Source: Oxalobacteraceae bacterium CAVE-383
GTDB taxonomy: Bacteria > Pseudomonadota > Gammaproteobacteria > Burkholderiales > Burkholderiaceae_D
Length of the DNA stretch: 64,000 nt
Direction of reading: 5' to 3'
Assembly (NCBI GenBank): GCA_004134995.1
Contig: REGP01000002.1
Location: forward strand, 620,001 to 684,000
Positions 1 to 9,852 of this stretch are shown piece by piece (position 1 is the stretch's first letter; every line of letters starts with the position of its first letter). Both the position numbers and the translations under genes were made by a program. Below the pieces are notes generated by a model, which ran no database searches, was not told where the DNA came from, and saw only the letters and a list, made by a program, of their open reading frames with translations.

Positions 1-12
1 GCCATGGCCTGA
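1..12 (+). CDS. Possible last codons of an upstream gene (hisG expected), partial
   Basis: The window opens with Ala-Met-Ala followed by a TGA stop in frame 1, 42 bases before hisD. In betaproteobacterial his operons hisG usually precedes hisD, so this may be the end of hisG. Three codons cannot identify a gene, so the call rests on gene order alone. Confidence 0.3.
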   Translation, partial: AMA

Positions 13-54
13 AGCGATATTGACGATTTTGATGATTCCGACAAGAGCGAAGAC

Positions 55-1368
55 ATGACGATTGCGATCAGAAAGCTGGATGCGGCCGATGCCGATTTCA
101 AGCAGACTTTGTCCGCGGTGCTGGCGTTCGAGGCCGGCGAGGACGAAGCGATCGATCGCGCCGCCGCCGCCATCCTGGCCGACGTCAAGCTGCGTGGCGA
201 CGCCGCGGTGCTGGAATATACCGGACGTTTCGACCGCGTTGCCGCGCCAAGCGTCGGCGCGCTGGAAATCGGCCGCGAAGCGATGCAGGATGCGCTGCGG
301 CAACTGCCGCCGGCGCGCCGCGCCGCGTTAGAAGCCGCCGCCGGCCGGGTACGGAGTTATCACGAACGCCAGAAGCGCGAATGCGGCTCCGACGGCTTCC
401 TGTATACGGAAGAAGACGGCACCGTACTGGGCCAGAAGGTCACGCCGCTGGACCGGGTCGGCATCTACGTCCCGGGCGGCAAGGCGGCTTATCCGTCTTC
501 GGTGCTGATGAATGCGATTCCGGCCAAGGTGGCCGGCGTGCAGGAAGTCATCATGGTGGTGCCGACCCCGGACGGCGTGCAGAATCAGCTGGTGCTGGCG
601 GCCGCGGCCATCGCCGGGGTCGACCGGGTGTTTACCATCGGCGGCGCCCAGGCCGTAGGGGCGCTGGCTTACGGCACCGCAACCATCCCGCCGGTCGATA
701 AAATCGTCGGTCCCGGCAATGCTTATGTGGCGGCGGCCAAGCGCCGCGTCTTCGGCGTGGTCGGCATCGACATGATCGCTGGTCCTTCGGAAATCCTGGT
801 GATCTGCGACGGCAGCACCGATCCGGACTGGATCGCGATGGACCTGTTTTCCCAGGCCGAGCACGATGAACTGGCGCAGTCGATCCTGCTGTGCCCCGAC
901 GCGGCCTATATCGCGAAGGTGGAAGAGAGCATCAACCGCCTGCTGCCGGAAATGCCGCGCCGCGACGTCATCCGTACTTCGCTGACCGATCGCGGCGCAT
1001 TGATCAAGGTGCGCGACATGGATGCCGCCTGCGACATCGCCAACATGATCGCCGCCGAGCATCTGGAGATTTCCGCCGAGAATGCGCAACACTGGGCCGA
1101 CAAGGTGCGCCATGCCGGCGCCATGTTCCTGGGCCGTTTTTCGTCGGAAGCGCTGGGCGACTATTGCGCCGGTCCGAACCACGTCCTGCCGACTTCGCGC
1201 ACCGCGCGTTTTTCGTCGCCGCTGGGCGTCTACGATTTCCAGAAGCGCTCCAGCATCATCCAGGTCAGCGCCGCCGGCGCGCAGACCCTGGGCGCCATTG
1301 CTTCCGAGCTGGCGCATGGAGAAGGTCTGCAGGCACACGCAAGATCAGCCGAAATGCGCCTTAAATAA
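55..1368 (+). CDS. hisD: Histidinol dehydrogenase
   Basis: Catalyses the last two steps of histidine synthesis, L-histidinol to L-histidine via the aldehyde, using two NAD+ and a Zn2+ ion in the cytoplasm. The 437-residue length is normal for HisD. The FSQAEHDEL segment contains the conserved His at about 270, the catalytic AAEHLEI pair lies at Glu335-His336, and GPNHVLPT follows near the C-terminus. The frame is intact. It heads the visible part of the his operon; the next gene starts one base after its stop, which suggests co-transcription. The Shine-Dalgarno is weak (gagcgaag), but the N-terminus fits the family. Confidence 0.97.
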   Translation: MTIAIRKLDAADADFKQTLSAVLAFEAGEDEAIDRAAAAILADVKLRGDAAVLEYTGRFDRVAAPSVGALEIGREAMQDALRQLPPARRAALEAAAGRVRSYHERQKRECGSDGFLYTEEDGTVLGQKVTPLDRVGIYVPGGKAAYPSSVLMNAIPAKVAGVQEVIMVVPTPDGVQNQLVLAAAAIAGVDRVFTIGGAQAVGALAYGTATIPPVDKIVGPGNAYVAAAKRRVFGVVGIDMIAGPSEILVICDGSTDPDWIAMDLFSQAEHDELAQSILLCPDAAYIAKVEESINRLLPEMPRRDVIRTSLTDRGALIKVRDMDAACDIANMIAAEHLEISAENAQHWADKVRHAGAMFLGRFSSEALGDYCAGPNHVLPTSRTARFSSPLGVYDFQKRSSIIQVSAAGAQTLGAIASELAHGEGLQAHARSAEMRLK

Positions 1369-1369
1369 T

Positions 1370-2173
1370 ATGAATAACATCAGTGAAGGCGCAGCCGACT
1401 GGCTGAACCGGATCTATTGCGAAGATGCGTTGCAGGGCCTGGCGCGGATTCCGGATGGCGCGGTCGATCTGCTGATCGCCGATCCGCCTTACGGCCTGGG
1501 CAAGGATTACGGCAACGATTCCGACAAGATGGCCGCGGTCGCCTATCTGGCCTGGATGGAAGCCTGGATTACGCTGGCGCTGCCCAAGCTCAAGGCCAAC
1601 GGCAGCCTGTATATTTTCCTGACCTGGCGTTACGCCCCCGAAGTATTCGTGATGCTCAAGCAGCGCCTGACCATGATGAACGAAATCATCTGGGATCGCC
1701 GGGTACCCTCGATGGGCGGCAGCACGCGGCGTTATTCCTCGGTGCACGATACGATCGGGTTTTTCGTCAAGGCCAAGGATTATTATTTCGATCTGGACGC
1801 GATCCGCATCGCCTACGACGCCGAAACCAAAAAAGCGCGTTCGCGCTCGATCTTCGTCGGCGCCAAATGGCTGGAGCTGGGCTATAACCCGAAAGACGTC
1901 TGGAGCGTCTCGCGCCTGCATCGCGAACACCGCGAACGGGCCGACCATCCGACCCAGAAACCGCTCGAAATCATTGAACGCATGATCCGCGCCTCCTGTC
2001 CAAGCGGCGGCGTGGTGCTCGACCCGTTCATGGGCAGCGGCACCACCGCGGTTGCCGCGCAGCAATGCGGCCGCCGGTTTGTCGGTTTCGAACTGAATCC
2101 CGAATATTGCGCATTGATCGAAAAACGTCTGGCTGCACAAAATGCCGGTAAAATGCTGTCTCCATTGAATTGA
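1370..2173 (+). CDS. Orphan beta-class DNA methyltransferase (N6-adenine or N4-cytosine), YhdJ-like
   Basis: Site-specific DNA methyltransferase of 267 residues. Motif IV (DPPY, residues 38-41) precedes the AdoMet-binding motif I (DPFMGSGTT, 218-226), the order that defines the beta class. The HPTQKP segment just before motif I resembles the E. coli orphan enzyme YhdJ. The start at 1370 lies one base after the hisD stop; a longer open frame reaches back into hisD but that part reads as antisense-like composition. No restriction endonuclease gene is adjacent. The gene overlaps the longest possible hisB frame, so it sits physically inside the his operon, where hisC is commonly found in related genomes. 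Target sequence cannot be deduced. Base composition resembles its neighbours, so there is no clear sign of recent transfer. Confidence 0.88.
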   Translation: MNNISEGAADWLNRIYCEDALQGLARIPDGAVDLLIADPPYGLGKDYGNDSDKMAAVAYLAWMEAWITLALPKLKANGSLYIFLTWRYAPEVFVMLKQRLTMMNEIIWDRRVPSMGGSTRRYSSVHDTIGFFVKAKDYYFDLDAIRIAYDAETKKARSRSIFVGAKWLELGYNPKDVWSVSRLHREHRERADHPTQKPLEIIERMIRASCPSGGVVLDPFMGSGTTAVAAQQCGRRFVGFELNPEYCALIEKRLAAQNAGKMLSPLN

Positions 2174-2190
2174 AGCCGATGCCCCAGCTT

Positions 2191-2787
2191 ATGTCTACAC
2201 CACGCACCGCAGAAGTCGTCCGAAACACCAGCGAAACGCAAATCCGCGTCGCCATCAATCTGGATGGCAGCGGACGCCAGACGCTGAATACGGGCGTCCC
2301 CTTTCTCGACCACATGCTGGATCAGATCGCCCGTCACGGCCTGATCGATCTGGACGTCGAAGCCAAGGGCGATCTGCATATCGATGCGCATCACACGGTG
2401 GAAGACGTCGGCATCACGCTGGGCCAGGCATTCGCCAAGGCCGTCGGCGACAAGAAGGGCATCCGCCGCTACGGCCATGCCTATGTGCCGCTGGATGAAG
2501 CGCTGTCGCGCGTCGTGATCGATTTTTCCGGCCGGCCCGGCCTGGAATTCAATGTGCCGTTCACCCGTTCGATGATCGGCGCCTTCGATGTCGACCTGAC
2601 CAGCGAATTTTTCCATGGCTTCGTCAATCACGCCCTGGTGACTTTACATATCGACAACCTGCGCGGCGTCAACGCCCACCATCAATGCGAAACCGTGTTC
2701 AAGGCCTTCGGCCGCGCGCTGCGCATGGCGCTCGAACTCGACAGCCGTTCCGCCGGCACCATCCCTTCCACCAAAGGCAGCCTGTAA
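2191..2787 (+). CDS. hisB: Imidazoleglycerol-phosphate dehydratase
   Basis: Dehydrates imidazole glycerol phosphate to imidazole acetol phosphate, the sixth step of histidine synthesis. This is a monofunctional enzyme of 198 residues without the phosphatase domain of enteric HisB. Two His-rich metal-binding motifs are visible, [10 protein letters not shown] in the first half and NAHHQCE in the second, as expected for the Mn2+ sites. The ATG at 2191 gives the family N-terminus (MSTPRTAEV). In-frame starts at 2170 (TTG, overlapping the methyltransferase stop) and 2179 (ATG) are also possible; no strong Shine-Dalgarno decides between them. A perfect 14-base palindrome (2801-2814) follows the gene. 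Confidence 0.96.
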   Translation: MSTPRTAEVVRNTSETQIRVAINLDGSGRQTLNTGVPFLDHMLDQIARHGLIDLDVEAKGDLHIDAHHTVEDVGITLGQAFAKAVGDKKGIRRYGHAYVPLDEALSRVVIDFSGRPGLEFNVPFTRSMIGAFDVDLTSEFFHGFVNHALVTLHIDNLRGVNAHHQCETVFKAFGRALRMALELDSRSAGTIPSTKGSL

Positions 2788-2827
2788 GCAATCGGGAACG
2801 TGCGCCGCGGCGCAATAAAACATCGAT

Positions 2828-3466
2828 ATGAATAAAATTGTTGTAGTGGACTATGGCATGGGCAATCTGCGGTCGGTAGCGCAGGCCCTGCGGCATGTCG
2901 CCCCGGAAGCGGATGTGCGCATTTCCGGCGAGGCGGCCGATATCCGCGCCGCCGACCGGATCGTGCTGCCGGGCCAGGGCGCGATGCCCGACTGCATGCG
3001 CAGCCTGCGCGAATCCGGCGTGCAGGATGCCCTGCTCGAAGCCGTCCGCAGCAAGCCGCTGTTCGGCGTTTGCGTGGGCGAGCAGATGCTGTTCGACTGG
3101 AGCGACGAGGGCGGCACGCCCGGGCTCGGCCTGTTGCCGGGCAAGGTGGTCCGGTTTGCGCTCGAAGGCCGGGTGCAGGACGACGGATCGCGCTTCAAGG
3201 TGCCGCAAATGGGCTGGAACCGCGTGCACCAGAAAACACCGCATCCGCTCTGGGACGGCGTCGCCGACCAGGCCTATTTCTATTTTGTGCACAGTTACTA
3301 TGCCGTACCCGCGATCGGGGCGCACACCGTGGGAATAACCGAGTACGGTTCCGCGTTTAGTTGTGCGGTAGCGCGTGATAATATCTTTGCGACTCAATTT
3401 CATCCGGAAAAAAGCGCGTCCGCCGGATTGCAGCTGTATCGCAATTTTGTGCATTGGAAGCCTTGA
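2828..3466 (+). CDS. hisH: Imidazole glycerol phosphate synthase, glutamine amidotransferase subunit
   Basis: Class I glutamine amidotransferase that supplies ammonia to HisF. It is 212 residues long, the usual size. The catalytic triad is visible: Cys82 in the GVCVGEQ nucleophile elbow, and His192 with Glu194 in the FHPEKS motif near the C-terminus. It lies 40 bases after hisB and is separated from hisA by an AT-rich 80-base gap without an obvious hairpin. The partner HisF is encoded two genes downstream, consistent with a heterodimeric HisFH complex. Confidence 0.97.
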   Translation: MNKIVVVDYGMGNLRSVAQALRHVAPEADVRISGEAADIRAADRIVLPGQGAMPDCMRSLRESGVQDALLEAVRSKPLFGVCVGEQMLFDWSDEGGTPGLGLLPGKVVRFALEGRVQDDGSRFKVPQMGWNRVHQKTPHPLWDGVADQAYFYFVHSYYAVPAIGAHTVGITEYGSAFSCAVARDNIFATQFHPEKSASAGLQLYRNFVHWKP

Positions 3467-3546
3467 TTTCCACAGGTTTGCGCCTGGTCATTGCCGACTG
3501 ATGTTTTTTCTCTTCTAATTATTACTACTGAATTTACGACTAAGCC

Positions 3547-4341
3547 ATGTTGCTGATACCTGCCATCGACCTGAAAGACGGTCATTGCGTTCGCCTGAAA
3601 CAGGGCGATATGGACCAAGCCACCGTCTTTTCCGAAGACCCGGCCGAAATGGCGCGTCATTGGCTGGCGCAGGGTGCGCGGCGTCTGCATCTGGTCGATC
3701 TGAACGGCGCGTTCGCCGGCAAACCGAAAAACGAATCGGCGGTGCGGCTGATCCTGAGCGCGGTGCGCGATTTCGCGCTCGAAAACGATACCGATGAAAT
3801 CCCCGTGCAATTGGGCGGCGGCATCCGCGATCTCGACACCATCGAGCGCTATCTGGACGCGGGCCTGTCTTACATCATCATCGGCACCGCGGCGGTGAAA
3901 AATCCCGGCTTCCTGCATGACGCCTGCAGCGCATTCCCGGGCCAGATCATCGTCGGCCTGGACGCCAAGGACGGCAAGGTCGCCACCGACGGCTGGAGCA
4001 AGCTGTCCGGCCATGAAGTCATCGACCTGGCCAGGAAATTCGAGGATTACGGCTGCGAATCGATCATCTATACCGACATCGGCCGCGACGGCATGATGGG
4101 CGGCATCAATATCGAAGCCACCGTGCGCCTGGCGCAGAGCATGACGATTCCGGTGATCGCCTCGGGCGGCGTGCATAACATCAAGGATGTCGAACAATTG
4201 TGCGCGGTCCAGGACGAAGGCATCGAAGCGGTCATTTGCGGACGTTCGATCTATGAAGGCACGCTCGATCTGCAAAGCGCGCAATTGCGCGCCGATGAAC
4301 TGAGCGCGGCCCGGAACCAGTTGAAGCAAGAGTTGCCATGA
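3547..4341 (+). CDS. hisA: Phosphoribosylformimino-5-aminoimidazole carboxamide ribotide isomerase
   Basis: TIM-barrel Amadori isomerase that converts ProFAR to PRFAR. The catalytic Asp pair is present, Asp8 in the IPAIDLK strand and Asp139 in GLDAKDGK. The phosphate-binding glycines are visible as QLGGGIR and ASGGV. At 264 residues it is slightly longer than E. coli HisA, with extra residues at the C-terminus. The last codons overlap the hisF start by four bases (ATGA), so translation of the two is probably coupled. Confidence 0.97.
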   Translation: MLLIPAIDLKDGHCVRLKQGDMDQATVFSEDPAEMARHWLAQGARRLHLVDLNGAFAGKPKNESAVRLILSAVRDFALENDTDEIPVQLGGGIRDLDTIERYLDAGLSYIIIGTAAVKNPGFLHDACSAFPGQIIVGLDAKDGKVATDGWSKLSGHEVIDLARKFEDYGCESIIYTDIGRDGMMGGINIEATVRLAQSMTIPVIASGGVHNIKDVEQLCAVQDEGIEAVICGRSIYEGTLDLQSAQLRADELSAARNQLKQELP

Positions 4342-5102
4342 CCCTGGCCAAACGGATCATTCCCTGCCTGGACGTCACCGCCGGCCGAGTGGTCAAAGGC
4401 GTCAATTTCCTCGAATTGCGCGACGCCGGCGATCCGATCGAGATCGCGCGCCGTTATGACGAGCAGGGCGCCGACGAGCTGACCTTTCTCGACATCACGG
4501 CATCCTCCGACGGCCGCGACCTGATCCTCGATATCATCGAAGCCGTGGCATCCCAGGTATTCATTCCGCTGACCGTGGGCGGCGGCGTGCGCACGGTGGA
4601 CGACGTGCGCCGGCTGCTCAACGCCGGCGCCGACAAGGTCGGCATCAATACCTCCGCGGTAACCCATCCGCAACTGGTGGCCGACGCCGCCGACAAATAC
4701 GGTTCGCAATGCATCGTGGTCGCGATCGACGCCAAGCGCGTCGGCGACAACAAATGGGAAGTGTTTACGCACGGCGGCCGCAATGCGACCGGCCTGGATG
4801 CGATCGAATGGGCGCGCAAGATGGCCCAGCTCGGCGCCGGTGAAATCCTGCTGACCAGCATGGACCGCGACGGCACCCGCAGCGGTTTCGACCTGGCGCT
4901 GACCGGCGCGGTGTCCGATGCGGTGGCGATTCCGGTGATCGCTTCCGGCGGCGTGGGCGGCCTCCAGGATCTTGCCGACGGTGTCAAGATCGGCAAGGCC
5001 GATGCGGTGCTGGCGGCCAGTATTTTTCATTACGGGCAGCATACGGTGCAGGAAGCCAAGCAATTCATGGCGGCACAGAATATTTCTATGAGGCTGGCAT
5101 GA
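4338..5102 (+). CDS. hisF: Imidazole glycerol phosphate synthase, cyclase subunit
   Basis: TIM-barrel cyclase that uses ammonia from HisH to make imidazole glycerol phosphate and AICAR from PRFAR. It has 254 residues with the catalytic Asp12 ([10 protein letters not shown]) and Asp131 (VAIDAKR). The conserved glycine-rich phosphate loops (VGGGVR, ASGGVG) are intact. It overlaps hisA at its start and hisI at its end by four bases each, a tight translational cascade. Confidence 0.98.
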   Translation: MTLAKRIIPCLDVTAGRVVKGVNFLELRDAGDPIEIARRYDEQGADELTFLDITASSDGRDLILDIIEAVASQVFIPLTVGGGVRTVDDVRRLLNAGADKVGINTSAVTHPQLVADAADKYGSQCIVVAIDAKRVGDNKWEVFTHGGRNATGLDAIEWARKMAQLGAGEILLTSMDRDGTRSGFDLALTGAVSDAVAIPVIASGGVGGLQDLADGVKIGKADAVLAASIFHYGQHTVQEAKQFMAAQNISMRLA

Positions 5103-5593
5103 GTATCAGTGCGAAGTGGTTGAACAAGGTCAAGTGGAACGAAATCGGCCTGGTGCCTGTGATTGCGCAGGAAGCCGGATCGAACGATGTCTTGATGTTC
5201 GCATGGATGAACCGCGACGCGCTGGCGCGCACGGTTGAACTGGGCGAAGCGGTGTATTGGAGCCGTTCGCGCAAGAAACTGTGGCACAAGGGCGAGGAAT
5301 CCGGGCATTTCCAGAAAGTGCTGGAAATCCGGCTGGATTGCGATGAAGACGTGGTGTTGCTGAAAGTCGAGCAGGTCGCCGGCATTGCCTGCCATACCGG
5401 ACGTCACTCATGTTTCTTCCAGAAACTGGAAGGCAGCGCCGAAAGCGGCGAATGGATCACGGTCGAACCGGTGCAGGCCGAGCCGGAAGGCATCGAAGGC
5501 GCAACATCGGCAACGGCGCACGCACCCGCGCCGGCAGCCAAGGCGGAACCGGTGAAGAAGCCGCGCAAACCGGCAGTCAAGGCGCCCAAATGA
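5099..5593 (+). CDS. hisI: Phosphoribosyl-AMP cyclohydrolase with a basic Ala/Pro/Lys tail
   Basis: Opens the adenine ring of phosphoribosyl-AMP, a Zn2+ and Mg2+ dependent step. The core (about residues 1-125) shows [23 protein letters not shown] and the metal-binding [10 protein letters not shown]. The last 40 or so residues are low-complexity, rich in Ala, Pro, Lys and Glu, and are absent from short HisI proteins. This is the separate HisI of betaproteobacteria, not the HisIE fusion; hisE follows as its own gene overlapping by four bases. Confidence 0.95.
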   Translation: MSISAKWLNKVKWNEIGLVPVIAQEAGSNDVLMFAWMNRDALARTVELGEAVYWSRSRKKLWHKGEESGHFQKVLEIRLDCDEDVVLLKVEQVAGIACHTGRHSCFFQKLEGSAESGEWITVEPVQAEPEGIEGATSATAHAPAPAAKAEPVKKPRKPAVKAPK

Positions 5594-5925
5594 GCGATAC
5601 CCTGCAAAGACTGGCCGGCGTAATCGAATCGCGCAAGCCCGCCAATGGCGGCGACCCCGAAAAATCGTATGTGGCGCGCCTGTTCAGCAAGGGCGACGAC
5701 GCCATCCTGAAGAAAATCGGCGAAGAAGCCACTGAAACGGTGATGGCGGCCAAGGACGCACGCGTCGACGGCAAAACCGATAAAGTATTGTATGAATGCG
5801 CCGATCTCTGGTTCCATTCCATGGTGCTGCTGGCGCAATTCAATCTGACGCCGCAGCAGGTGCTGGACGAACTGGCCCGGCGCGAGGGCATTTCGGGCAT
5901 CGAGGAAAAGGCCGGCCGCAAATAG
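5590..5925 (+). CDS. hisE: Phosphoribosyl-ATP pyrophosphatase
   Basis: Hydrolyses phosphoribosyl-ATP to phosphoribosyl-AMP, the second step of the pathway. It is an all-alpha MazG-like fold of 111 residues; the EEATE motif of the Mg2+ site and the YECADLWFH helix are visible. The frame is open further upstream, but the ATG at 5590 overlaps the hisI stop (ATGA) and gives the usual N-terminus MSDTLQRLA. It closes the his biosynthetic set seen in this window. Confidence 0.95.
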   Translation: MSDTLQRLAGVIESRKPANGGDPEKSYVARLFSKGDDAILKKIGEEATETVMAAKDARVDGKTDKVLYECADLWFHSMVLLAQFNLTPQQVLDELARREGISGIEEKAGRK

Positions 5926-5971
5926 GCGCCGGCATTAAATCTTGTGAAATGTGTTCTGGCAAGGAGCTGTT

Positions 5972-6352
5972 TTGGACAACTGCATATTCTGTAAGATCGT
6001 GGCCGGCGAGATTCCGTCCAGCGTATTGTACGAAGATGAACAGGTCAAAGTGTTCAAGGACATCAATCCGGCCGCGCCGGTGCATTTCCTGATTGTCCCG
6101 AAGGAACACGTCGAAACGCTGTCGGACTGCAACGACGGCCACGCCGCCTTGCTGGGCAAAATGGCGTTGCTGGCGCGGCGATTGGCGCATGAACAGGGCT
6201 GCGAATACAAGGTCGCGCCGGACGGCACCAAAAGCGGCGGTTACAAAACACTGTTCAACACCGGTCCGGATGGCGGACAAGAGGTGTACCATTTGCATCT
6301 GCATGTTTTAGGGGGCGCGCATCCGTGGCGCGCGGGATTTCTTAAGGCTTGA
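5972..6352 (+). CDS. HIT family (histidine triad) nucleotide-binding protein, TTG start
   Basis: Small purine nucleoside phosphoramidase-type protein, HinT-like, of 126 residues. The N-terminal CIFCKI begins the family fold and the catalytic triad HLHLHVLGG is near the C-terminus. The TTG at 5972 is chosen because a strong Shine-Dalgarno (aaggag, 5961-5966) lies five bases before it; a GTG at 5951 in the same frame has no such site. HIT genes commonly follow hisE in betaproteobacteria. The physiological substrate is unknown. Confidence 0.92.
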   Translation: MDNCIFCKIVAGEIPSSVLYEDEQVKVFKDINPAAPVHFLIVPKEHVETLSDCNDGHAALLGKMALLARRLAHEQGCEYKVAPDGTKSGGYKTLFNTGPDGGQEVYHLHLHVLGGAHPWRAGFLKA

Positions 6353-6362
6353 CCCGTGGCTA

Positions 6363-6382
6363 GCCGGCCTTGAAAGGCCGGC
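6363..6382 (+). terminator. GC-rich hairpin between the HIT gene and tatA
   Basis: A perfect 7-base G+C stem (GCCGGCC with GGCCGGC) encloses a 6-base loop just after the HIT stop. No uridine run follows immediately; the nearest T-rich stretch is about 20 bases later. It may be a weak terminator or a processing and stability element between the his and tat transcripts. Confidence 0.4.
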
Positions 6383-6420
6383 GGCGAAACGGGCGAGGTT
6401 ATTTTTGTCAGGAGAGTGAA

Positions 6421-6636
6421 ATGGGTTCCTTCAGTATTTGGCATTGGTTGATCGTTCTGGTCATCGTCGCGCTGATTTTCGGCACTAAAAAGCTCGGCAA
6501 CATGGGCGCGGATCTGGGCAAGGCAGTCAAGGGTTTCAAGGATGGCGTCAAGGGCGAGGAAGAGCGCGCGGCGGAAGCCAAGCAGCAATCGACCATCGAC
6601 GTGCAGGCCAAAGAGAAAGACAAAACCGCTCCATGA
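6421..6636 (+). CDS. tatA: Sec-independent (Tat) translocase subunit TatA
   Basis: Pore-forming subunit of the twin-arginine translocase in the inner membrane. The 71-residue protein has one N-terminal membrane helix (about residues 6-22), the FG hinge (IFGTKKL), then an amphipathic helix and a charged tail, as in TatA/E. A Shine-Dalgarno (aggaga) precedes the ATG at 6421; an upstream in-frame start lacks one. It is followed by tatB and tatC in the standard order. A probable Tat client, the Rieske protein PetA, is encoded in this window. Confidence 0.95.
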   Translation: MGSFSIWHWLIVLVIVALIFGTKKLGNMGADLGKAVKGFKDGVKGEEERAAEAKQQSTIDVQAKEKDKTAP

Positions 6637-6650
6637 GCGGGATCTGATCC

Positions 6651-7148
6651 ATGATTGATATCGGCATCACGAAACTGGCGGTCATCGGCGTGGTTGCGCT
6701 GGTCGTGGTCGGCCCGGAGCGGCTGCCCAAGGTGGCGCGCATGGCCGGCACGCTGTTCGGCCGCGCGCAGCGCTACATCAACGACGTGAAATCCGAAGTC
6801 GGGCGCGAGATCGAGCTGGAAGAATTGCGCAAGATGCACAAGGACGTGGAAACCGCGGCCAGCGATATCAGCCAGGGATTCGCCAAGGAAATGACCGACG
6901 CCGAACATGCCATTACGTCGGCGTGGGACGAAAAGGGCAATTTCGACCACAACAGGTACGATATCCCGACCATCGAGTCGCTGGACCGCAAGGCCAGGAA
7001 TTTCCGGCAAAAGAAACTGCAGCGCAATTCGGCCACGCCGTCATGGTACAAGCATCAGACCGGGCGCCGCACCCGCGTCATCTCCGCCGCCGCCCGGGTG
7101 GCGAAATACCGTCCCGCCAGCGGCAAATCGACCGGTTCTTTTTTCTGA
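6651..7148 (+). CDS. tatB: Sec-independent (Tat) translocase subunit TatB
   Basis: Substrate-receptor partner of TatC. One N-terminal transmembrane helix with the VVGPERLPK hinge, which distinguishes TatB from TatA, is followed by a long charged amphipathic and probably coiled-coil region. It is 165 residues long, with a basic C-terminal third. It lies 14 bases after tatA. Confidence 0.94.
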   Translation: MIDIGITKLAVIGVVALVVVGPERLPKVARMAGTLFGRAQRYINDVKSEVGREIELEELRKMHKDVETAASDISQGFAKEMTDAEHAITSAWDEKGNFDHNRYDIPTIESLDRKARNFRQKKLQRNSATPSWYKHQTGRRTRVISAAARVAKYRPASGKSTGSFF

Positions 7149-7187
7149 TTGGCGTCATGCGTTCTTTATCCCGTAGCAGATTGATTC

Positions 7188-7958
7188 ATGACTGACGAAA
7201 ACTCCACCACCGGCACCGAAGATACGTTCATTTCGCATCTGGTCGAATTGCGCAGCCGCGTCGTCAAGTCAGCGGTCGCGGTCGTTGTCGTCTTCCTGTG
7301 CCTGATGCCGTGGGCCGCCCATATTTTCGATGTGCTGGCCCGGCCGATGATGGTCGCGCTGCCGGCCGGCAGCCACATGATCGCCACCGGCGTCATTACG
7401 CCGTTCCTGATTCCCGTGAAGGTGACCATGCTGGTCGCCTTCATCATTTCCCTGCCATGGGTGTTGTATCAGGCCTGGGCATTTATCGCGCCGGGTTTGT
7501 ACAAGCACGAAAAGCGCCTGATCGCGCCGCTGGTGATTTCGTCGTCGATCCTGTTCATTGCCGGCGTCGCGTTCTGTTATTTCTTTGTCTTCGGCACGGT
7601 CTTCCCATTTATCAATCACTTCGCGCCGAGTTCCGTTTCGGTCGCGCCGGATATCGACGCCTATGTCGATTTCGTGATGACGATGTTTTTCTCGTTCGGC
7701 ATGGCGTTCGAAGTGCCGATCGTGGTGATCATCCTGGTGCGCATGGGTCTGGTGCCTTTGGCCAAGCTCAAGCAGGTCCGTCCGTATGTGGTGGTCGGCG
7801 CATTCGTGGTCGCCGCGGTGGTGACGCCGCCGGACATCATGAGCCAGCTGCTGCTGGCCGTGCCGCTGGTGCTGCTGTACGAAATCGGCTTGTTTGCGGC
7901 GCCGATTTTCGCCAAAGCCACCACCGCCTCCGAAGAAGAAGCCGTCAGCGCCGATTAA
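7188..7958 (+). CDS. tatC: Sec-independent (Tat) translocase subunit TatC
   Basis: Six-helix integral membrane protein that recognises twin-arginine signal peptides. The N-terminal FISHLVELRSRV motif carries the conserved Glu of the signal-binding site, and the long hydrophobic helices continue to the end. Length 256 is typical. It overlaps tail-to-tail by four bases with the minus-strand DUF2461 gene, so the tat operon ends here without room for a separate terminator. Confidence 0.97.
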   Translation: MTDENSTTGTEDTFISHLVELRSRVVKSAVAVVVVFLCLMPWAAHIFDVLARPMMVALPAGSHMIATGVITPFLIPVKVTMLVAFIISLPWVLYQAWAFIAPGLYKHEKRLIAPLVISSSILFIAGVAFCYFFVFGTVFPFINHFAPSSVSVAPDIDAYVDFVMTMFFSFGMAFEVPIVVIILVRMGLVPLAKLKQVRPYVVVGAFVVAAVVTPPDIMSQLLLAVPLVLLYEIGLFAAPIFAKATTASEEEAVSAD

Positions 7959-8644
7959 TCCGCTTGCACAGGGGTTTCAACCTGCCTTAACCAGCTCACC
8001 AGCGCCTGCGACTGCTTGAATGCGGCAGCCAGATCCTTGCCCAGGTCGGCGGGAATCTTCTTCCTGATATCGGTCTCTTTCCAGACGATAAAACTCTTCA
8101 GCTTGATGTATTCGATATGCGGCGCGTCGGCATCGAAGCCTTTCGGCGGGCGCATCAGTTTGCCTTCCTGCTGGAGATCGCCGAAGGCCGTCTTGAGCGT
8201 TCTGTTTTTCAATAATTTTGCAAAGCCGTCGGCGTCGTCGATCACGCGCCGGCGAATGGCGCGCAGCCGTTCCGGCGGCGGCATGTATTCGCCGGCGGCG
8301 ATCAGCAGGGTGCCGGTTTCGTCGATGTGAAAATAATACGCCGGTCCGCCGCCCTGGCTCGGCTTCTTCAGGCCGCTGGCCGTGATCGCGGCGGAGAAAT
8401 GCGTCTTGTACGGGATCTTGTGGTGGGAAAAGCGCATGTCCCGGTTGATGCGGAACATCGCTTTCTTCGGATTGCAGGCCGCCACCGCCGGATCGAATTT
8501 GGCGATGTCGGCAATCAGCTTGATGACCACCGCCAGGAATTCGGCGCGCAGGATATCGTAGCGCGGCTTGTTCATTACAAACCACGCCCGGTTGTTGTTC
8601 TCGGCAAGTTCCGCCAGGTATTGGGTCAGGTCGCGTATATGCAT
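7955..8644 (-). CDS. DUF2461 family protein
   Basis: 229-residue cytosolic protein of the DUF2461 (TIGR02453) family, function unknown. Family features visible are the N-terminal ENNNRAWF segment, FRINRDMRFSHHKIPYK in the middle, and a C-terminal helical part. No catalytic residues are established for the family. It is convergent with tatC and lies 15 bases beyond the end of the divergently transcribed NIF3 gene's protease neighbour, which is on the same strand, so it may be read through from that protease gene. Confidence 0.85.
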   Translation of the reverse strand: MHIRDLTQYLAELAENNNRAWFVMNKPRYDILRAEFLAVVIKLIADIAKFDPAVAACNPKKAMFRINRDMRFSHHKIPYKTHFSAAITASGLKKPSQGGGPAYYFHIDETGTLLIAAGEYMPPPERLRAIRRRVIDDADGFAKLLKNRTLKTAFGDLQQEGKLMRPPKGFDADAPHIEYIKLKSFIVWKETDIRKKIPADLGKDLAAAFKQSQALVSWLRQVETPVQAD

Positions 8645-8659
8645 CTGCTGGTCGCCTGT

Positions 8660-9838
8660 CTACTGCTCCACGGGCTGCGGCGAAGGCCGCTTGCCGACCG
8701 TGACGTTGAGCGCGGTCTCCTTCGATTTGCGCAGCACGGTCATTTTGGCTTTGGCGCCCGGCGTCAGTTGCGCCACCAGATTGGTCAGCGCGGTGGTATC
8801 GGCCACCGGCTTGCCCTCTACCGCCACCACGATATCGCCCGGTATCATGCCGGCCTTGTCGGCCGGGCCGTTCTTGAGCACGCCGGCGATGATGGCGCCG
8901 GTCTTCTTGGTCAGGCCGAAGCTCTCCGCCAGTTCCGGCGTGATTTCCTGCGGTTCGACGCCGATCCAGCCGCGCACCACATGGCCGGTCTTGATGATGG
9001 ATTCCATCACGCTTTTGATGGTGGTGACCGGAATGGCGAAACCGATGCCCAGGCTGCCGCCGCTGCGCGAATAAATCGCGGTATTGATGCCGAGCAGGTT
9101 GCCGTTGGTGTCGATCAGCGCGCCGCCCGAATTGCCCGGATTGATCGCGGCGTCGGTCTGGATGAAGTTCTCGAAAGTGTTGATGCCGAGGTGATTGCGG
9201 CCCAGCGCCGAAATAATGCCCATGGTGACGGTCTGGCCGACGCCAAACGGATTGCCGATCGCGAACACGACGTCGCCCACGCTGGTGTTGTCGATATTGG
9301 CCAGCGTGATGGCAGGCAGGTCGGGCAGGTCGATCTTGATCACGGCCAGGTCGGTATCGGGATCGGTGCCGACCACTTTGGCGCTGGCCTTGCGGCCGTC
9401 CGACAATGCCACTTCAATGCCGTCGGCGGCTTCCACCACATGGTTGTTGGTCAGGATATAGCCTTGCGGGCTGACGATGACGCCGGAACCGAGGCTGGCC
9501 GACTTGTCTTCCTGGTCATCGCCGTTGTTCTGGTCGCCGAAGAATTTCTTGAAGAAAGGATCCTCCAGGAACGGATTGGTCTGCGGCTTGGCCTCGGACG
9601 TCGTGAAGATGTTCACCACCGACGGCATCGCCAGCTGCGCCGCCTTGCGATAGGAGCCCGGCGCCGGTTGTGCCAGGGCGGCTTCCTGCATCGCCACGCT
9701 GGAGGTGGCGACCGGCTTGCGAACGGTATTGAAGGCGCCGGCCATCCAATCCGGCTTCAAGGTCGTTACAATGAACCAAAGCGCCAGCGCAATCGTTACA
9801 GTTTGCGCAAACAACAGCCAAAAACGTCGTATATACAT
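8660..9838 (-). CDS. Membrane-anchored HtrA-type serine protease with one PDZ domain (DegS/DegQ-like)
   Basis: Periplasmic quality-control protease. A membrane anchor (about residues 8-25) follows the start MYIRRFW at 9838, then a trypsin-like domain with catalytic His133, Asp163 and Ser237 (GNSGG), and a single PDZ domain (about 290-385). The single PDZ and the uncleaved anchor resemble DegS, but the long acidic linker (about 85-112) is more like DegQ-type paralogues of betaproteobacteria. The start is divergent from the NIF3 gene with only 14 bases between the two start codons; a longer frame would overlap that gene. Confidence 0.9.
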   Translation of the reverse strand: MYIRRFWLLFAQTVTIALALWFIVTTLKPDWMAGAFNTVRKPVATSSVAMQEAALAQPAPGSYRKAAQLAMPSVVNIFTTSEAKPQTNPFLEDPFFKKFFGDQNNGDDQEDKSASLGSGVIVSPQGYILTNNHVVEAADGIEVALSDGRKASAKVVGTDPDTDLAVIKIDLPDLPAITLANIDNTSVGDVVFAIGNPFGVGQTVTMGIISALGRNHLGINTFENFIQTDAAINPGNSGGALIDTNGNLLGINTAIYSRSGGSLGIGFAIPVTTIKSVMESIIKTGHVVRGWIGVEPQEITPELAESFGLTKKTGAIIAGVLKNGPADKAGMIPGDIVVAVEGKPVADTTALTNLVAQLTPGAKAKMTVLRKSKETALNVTVGKRPSPQPVEQ

Positions 9839-9852
9839 GGTTAGGAAAGAAA

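Noticed and set aside
8327-9844. Open frame of 505 codons opposite the HtrA protease and DUF2461 genes
   Set aside because: It crosses two good genes on the other strand and has no recognisable domain.
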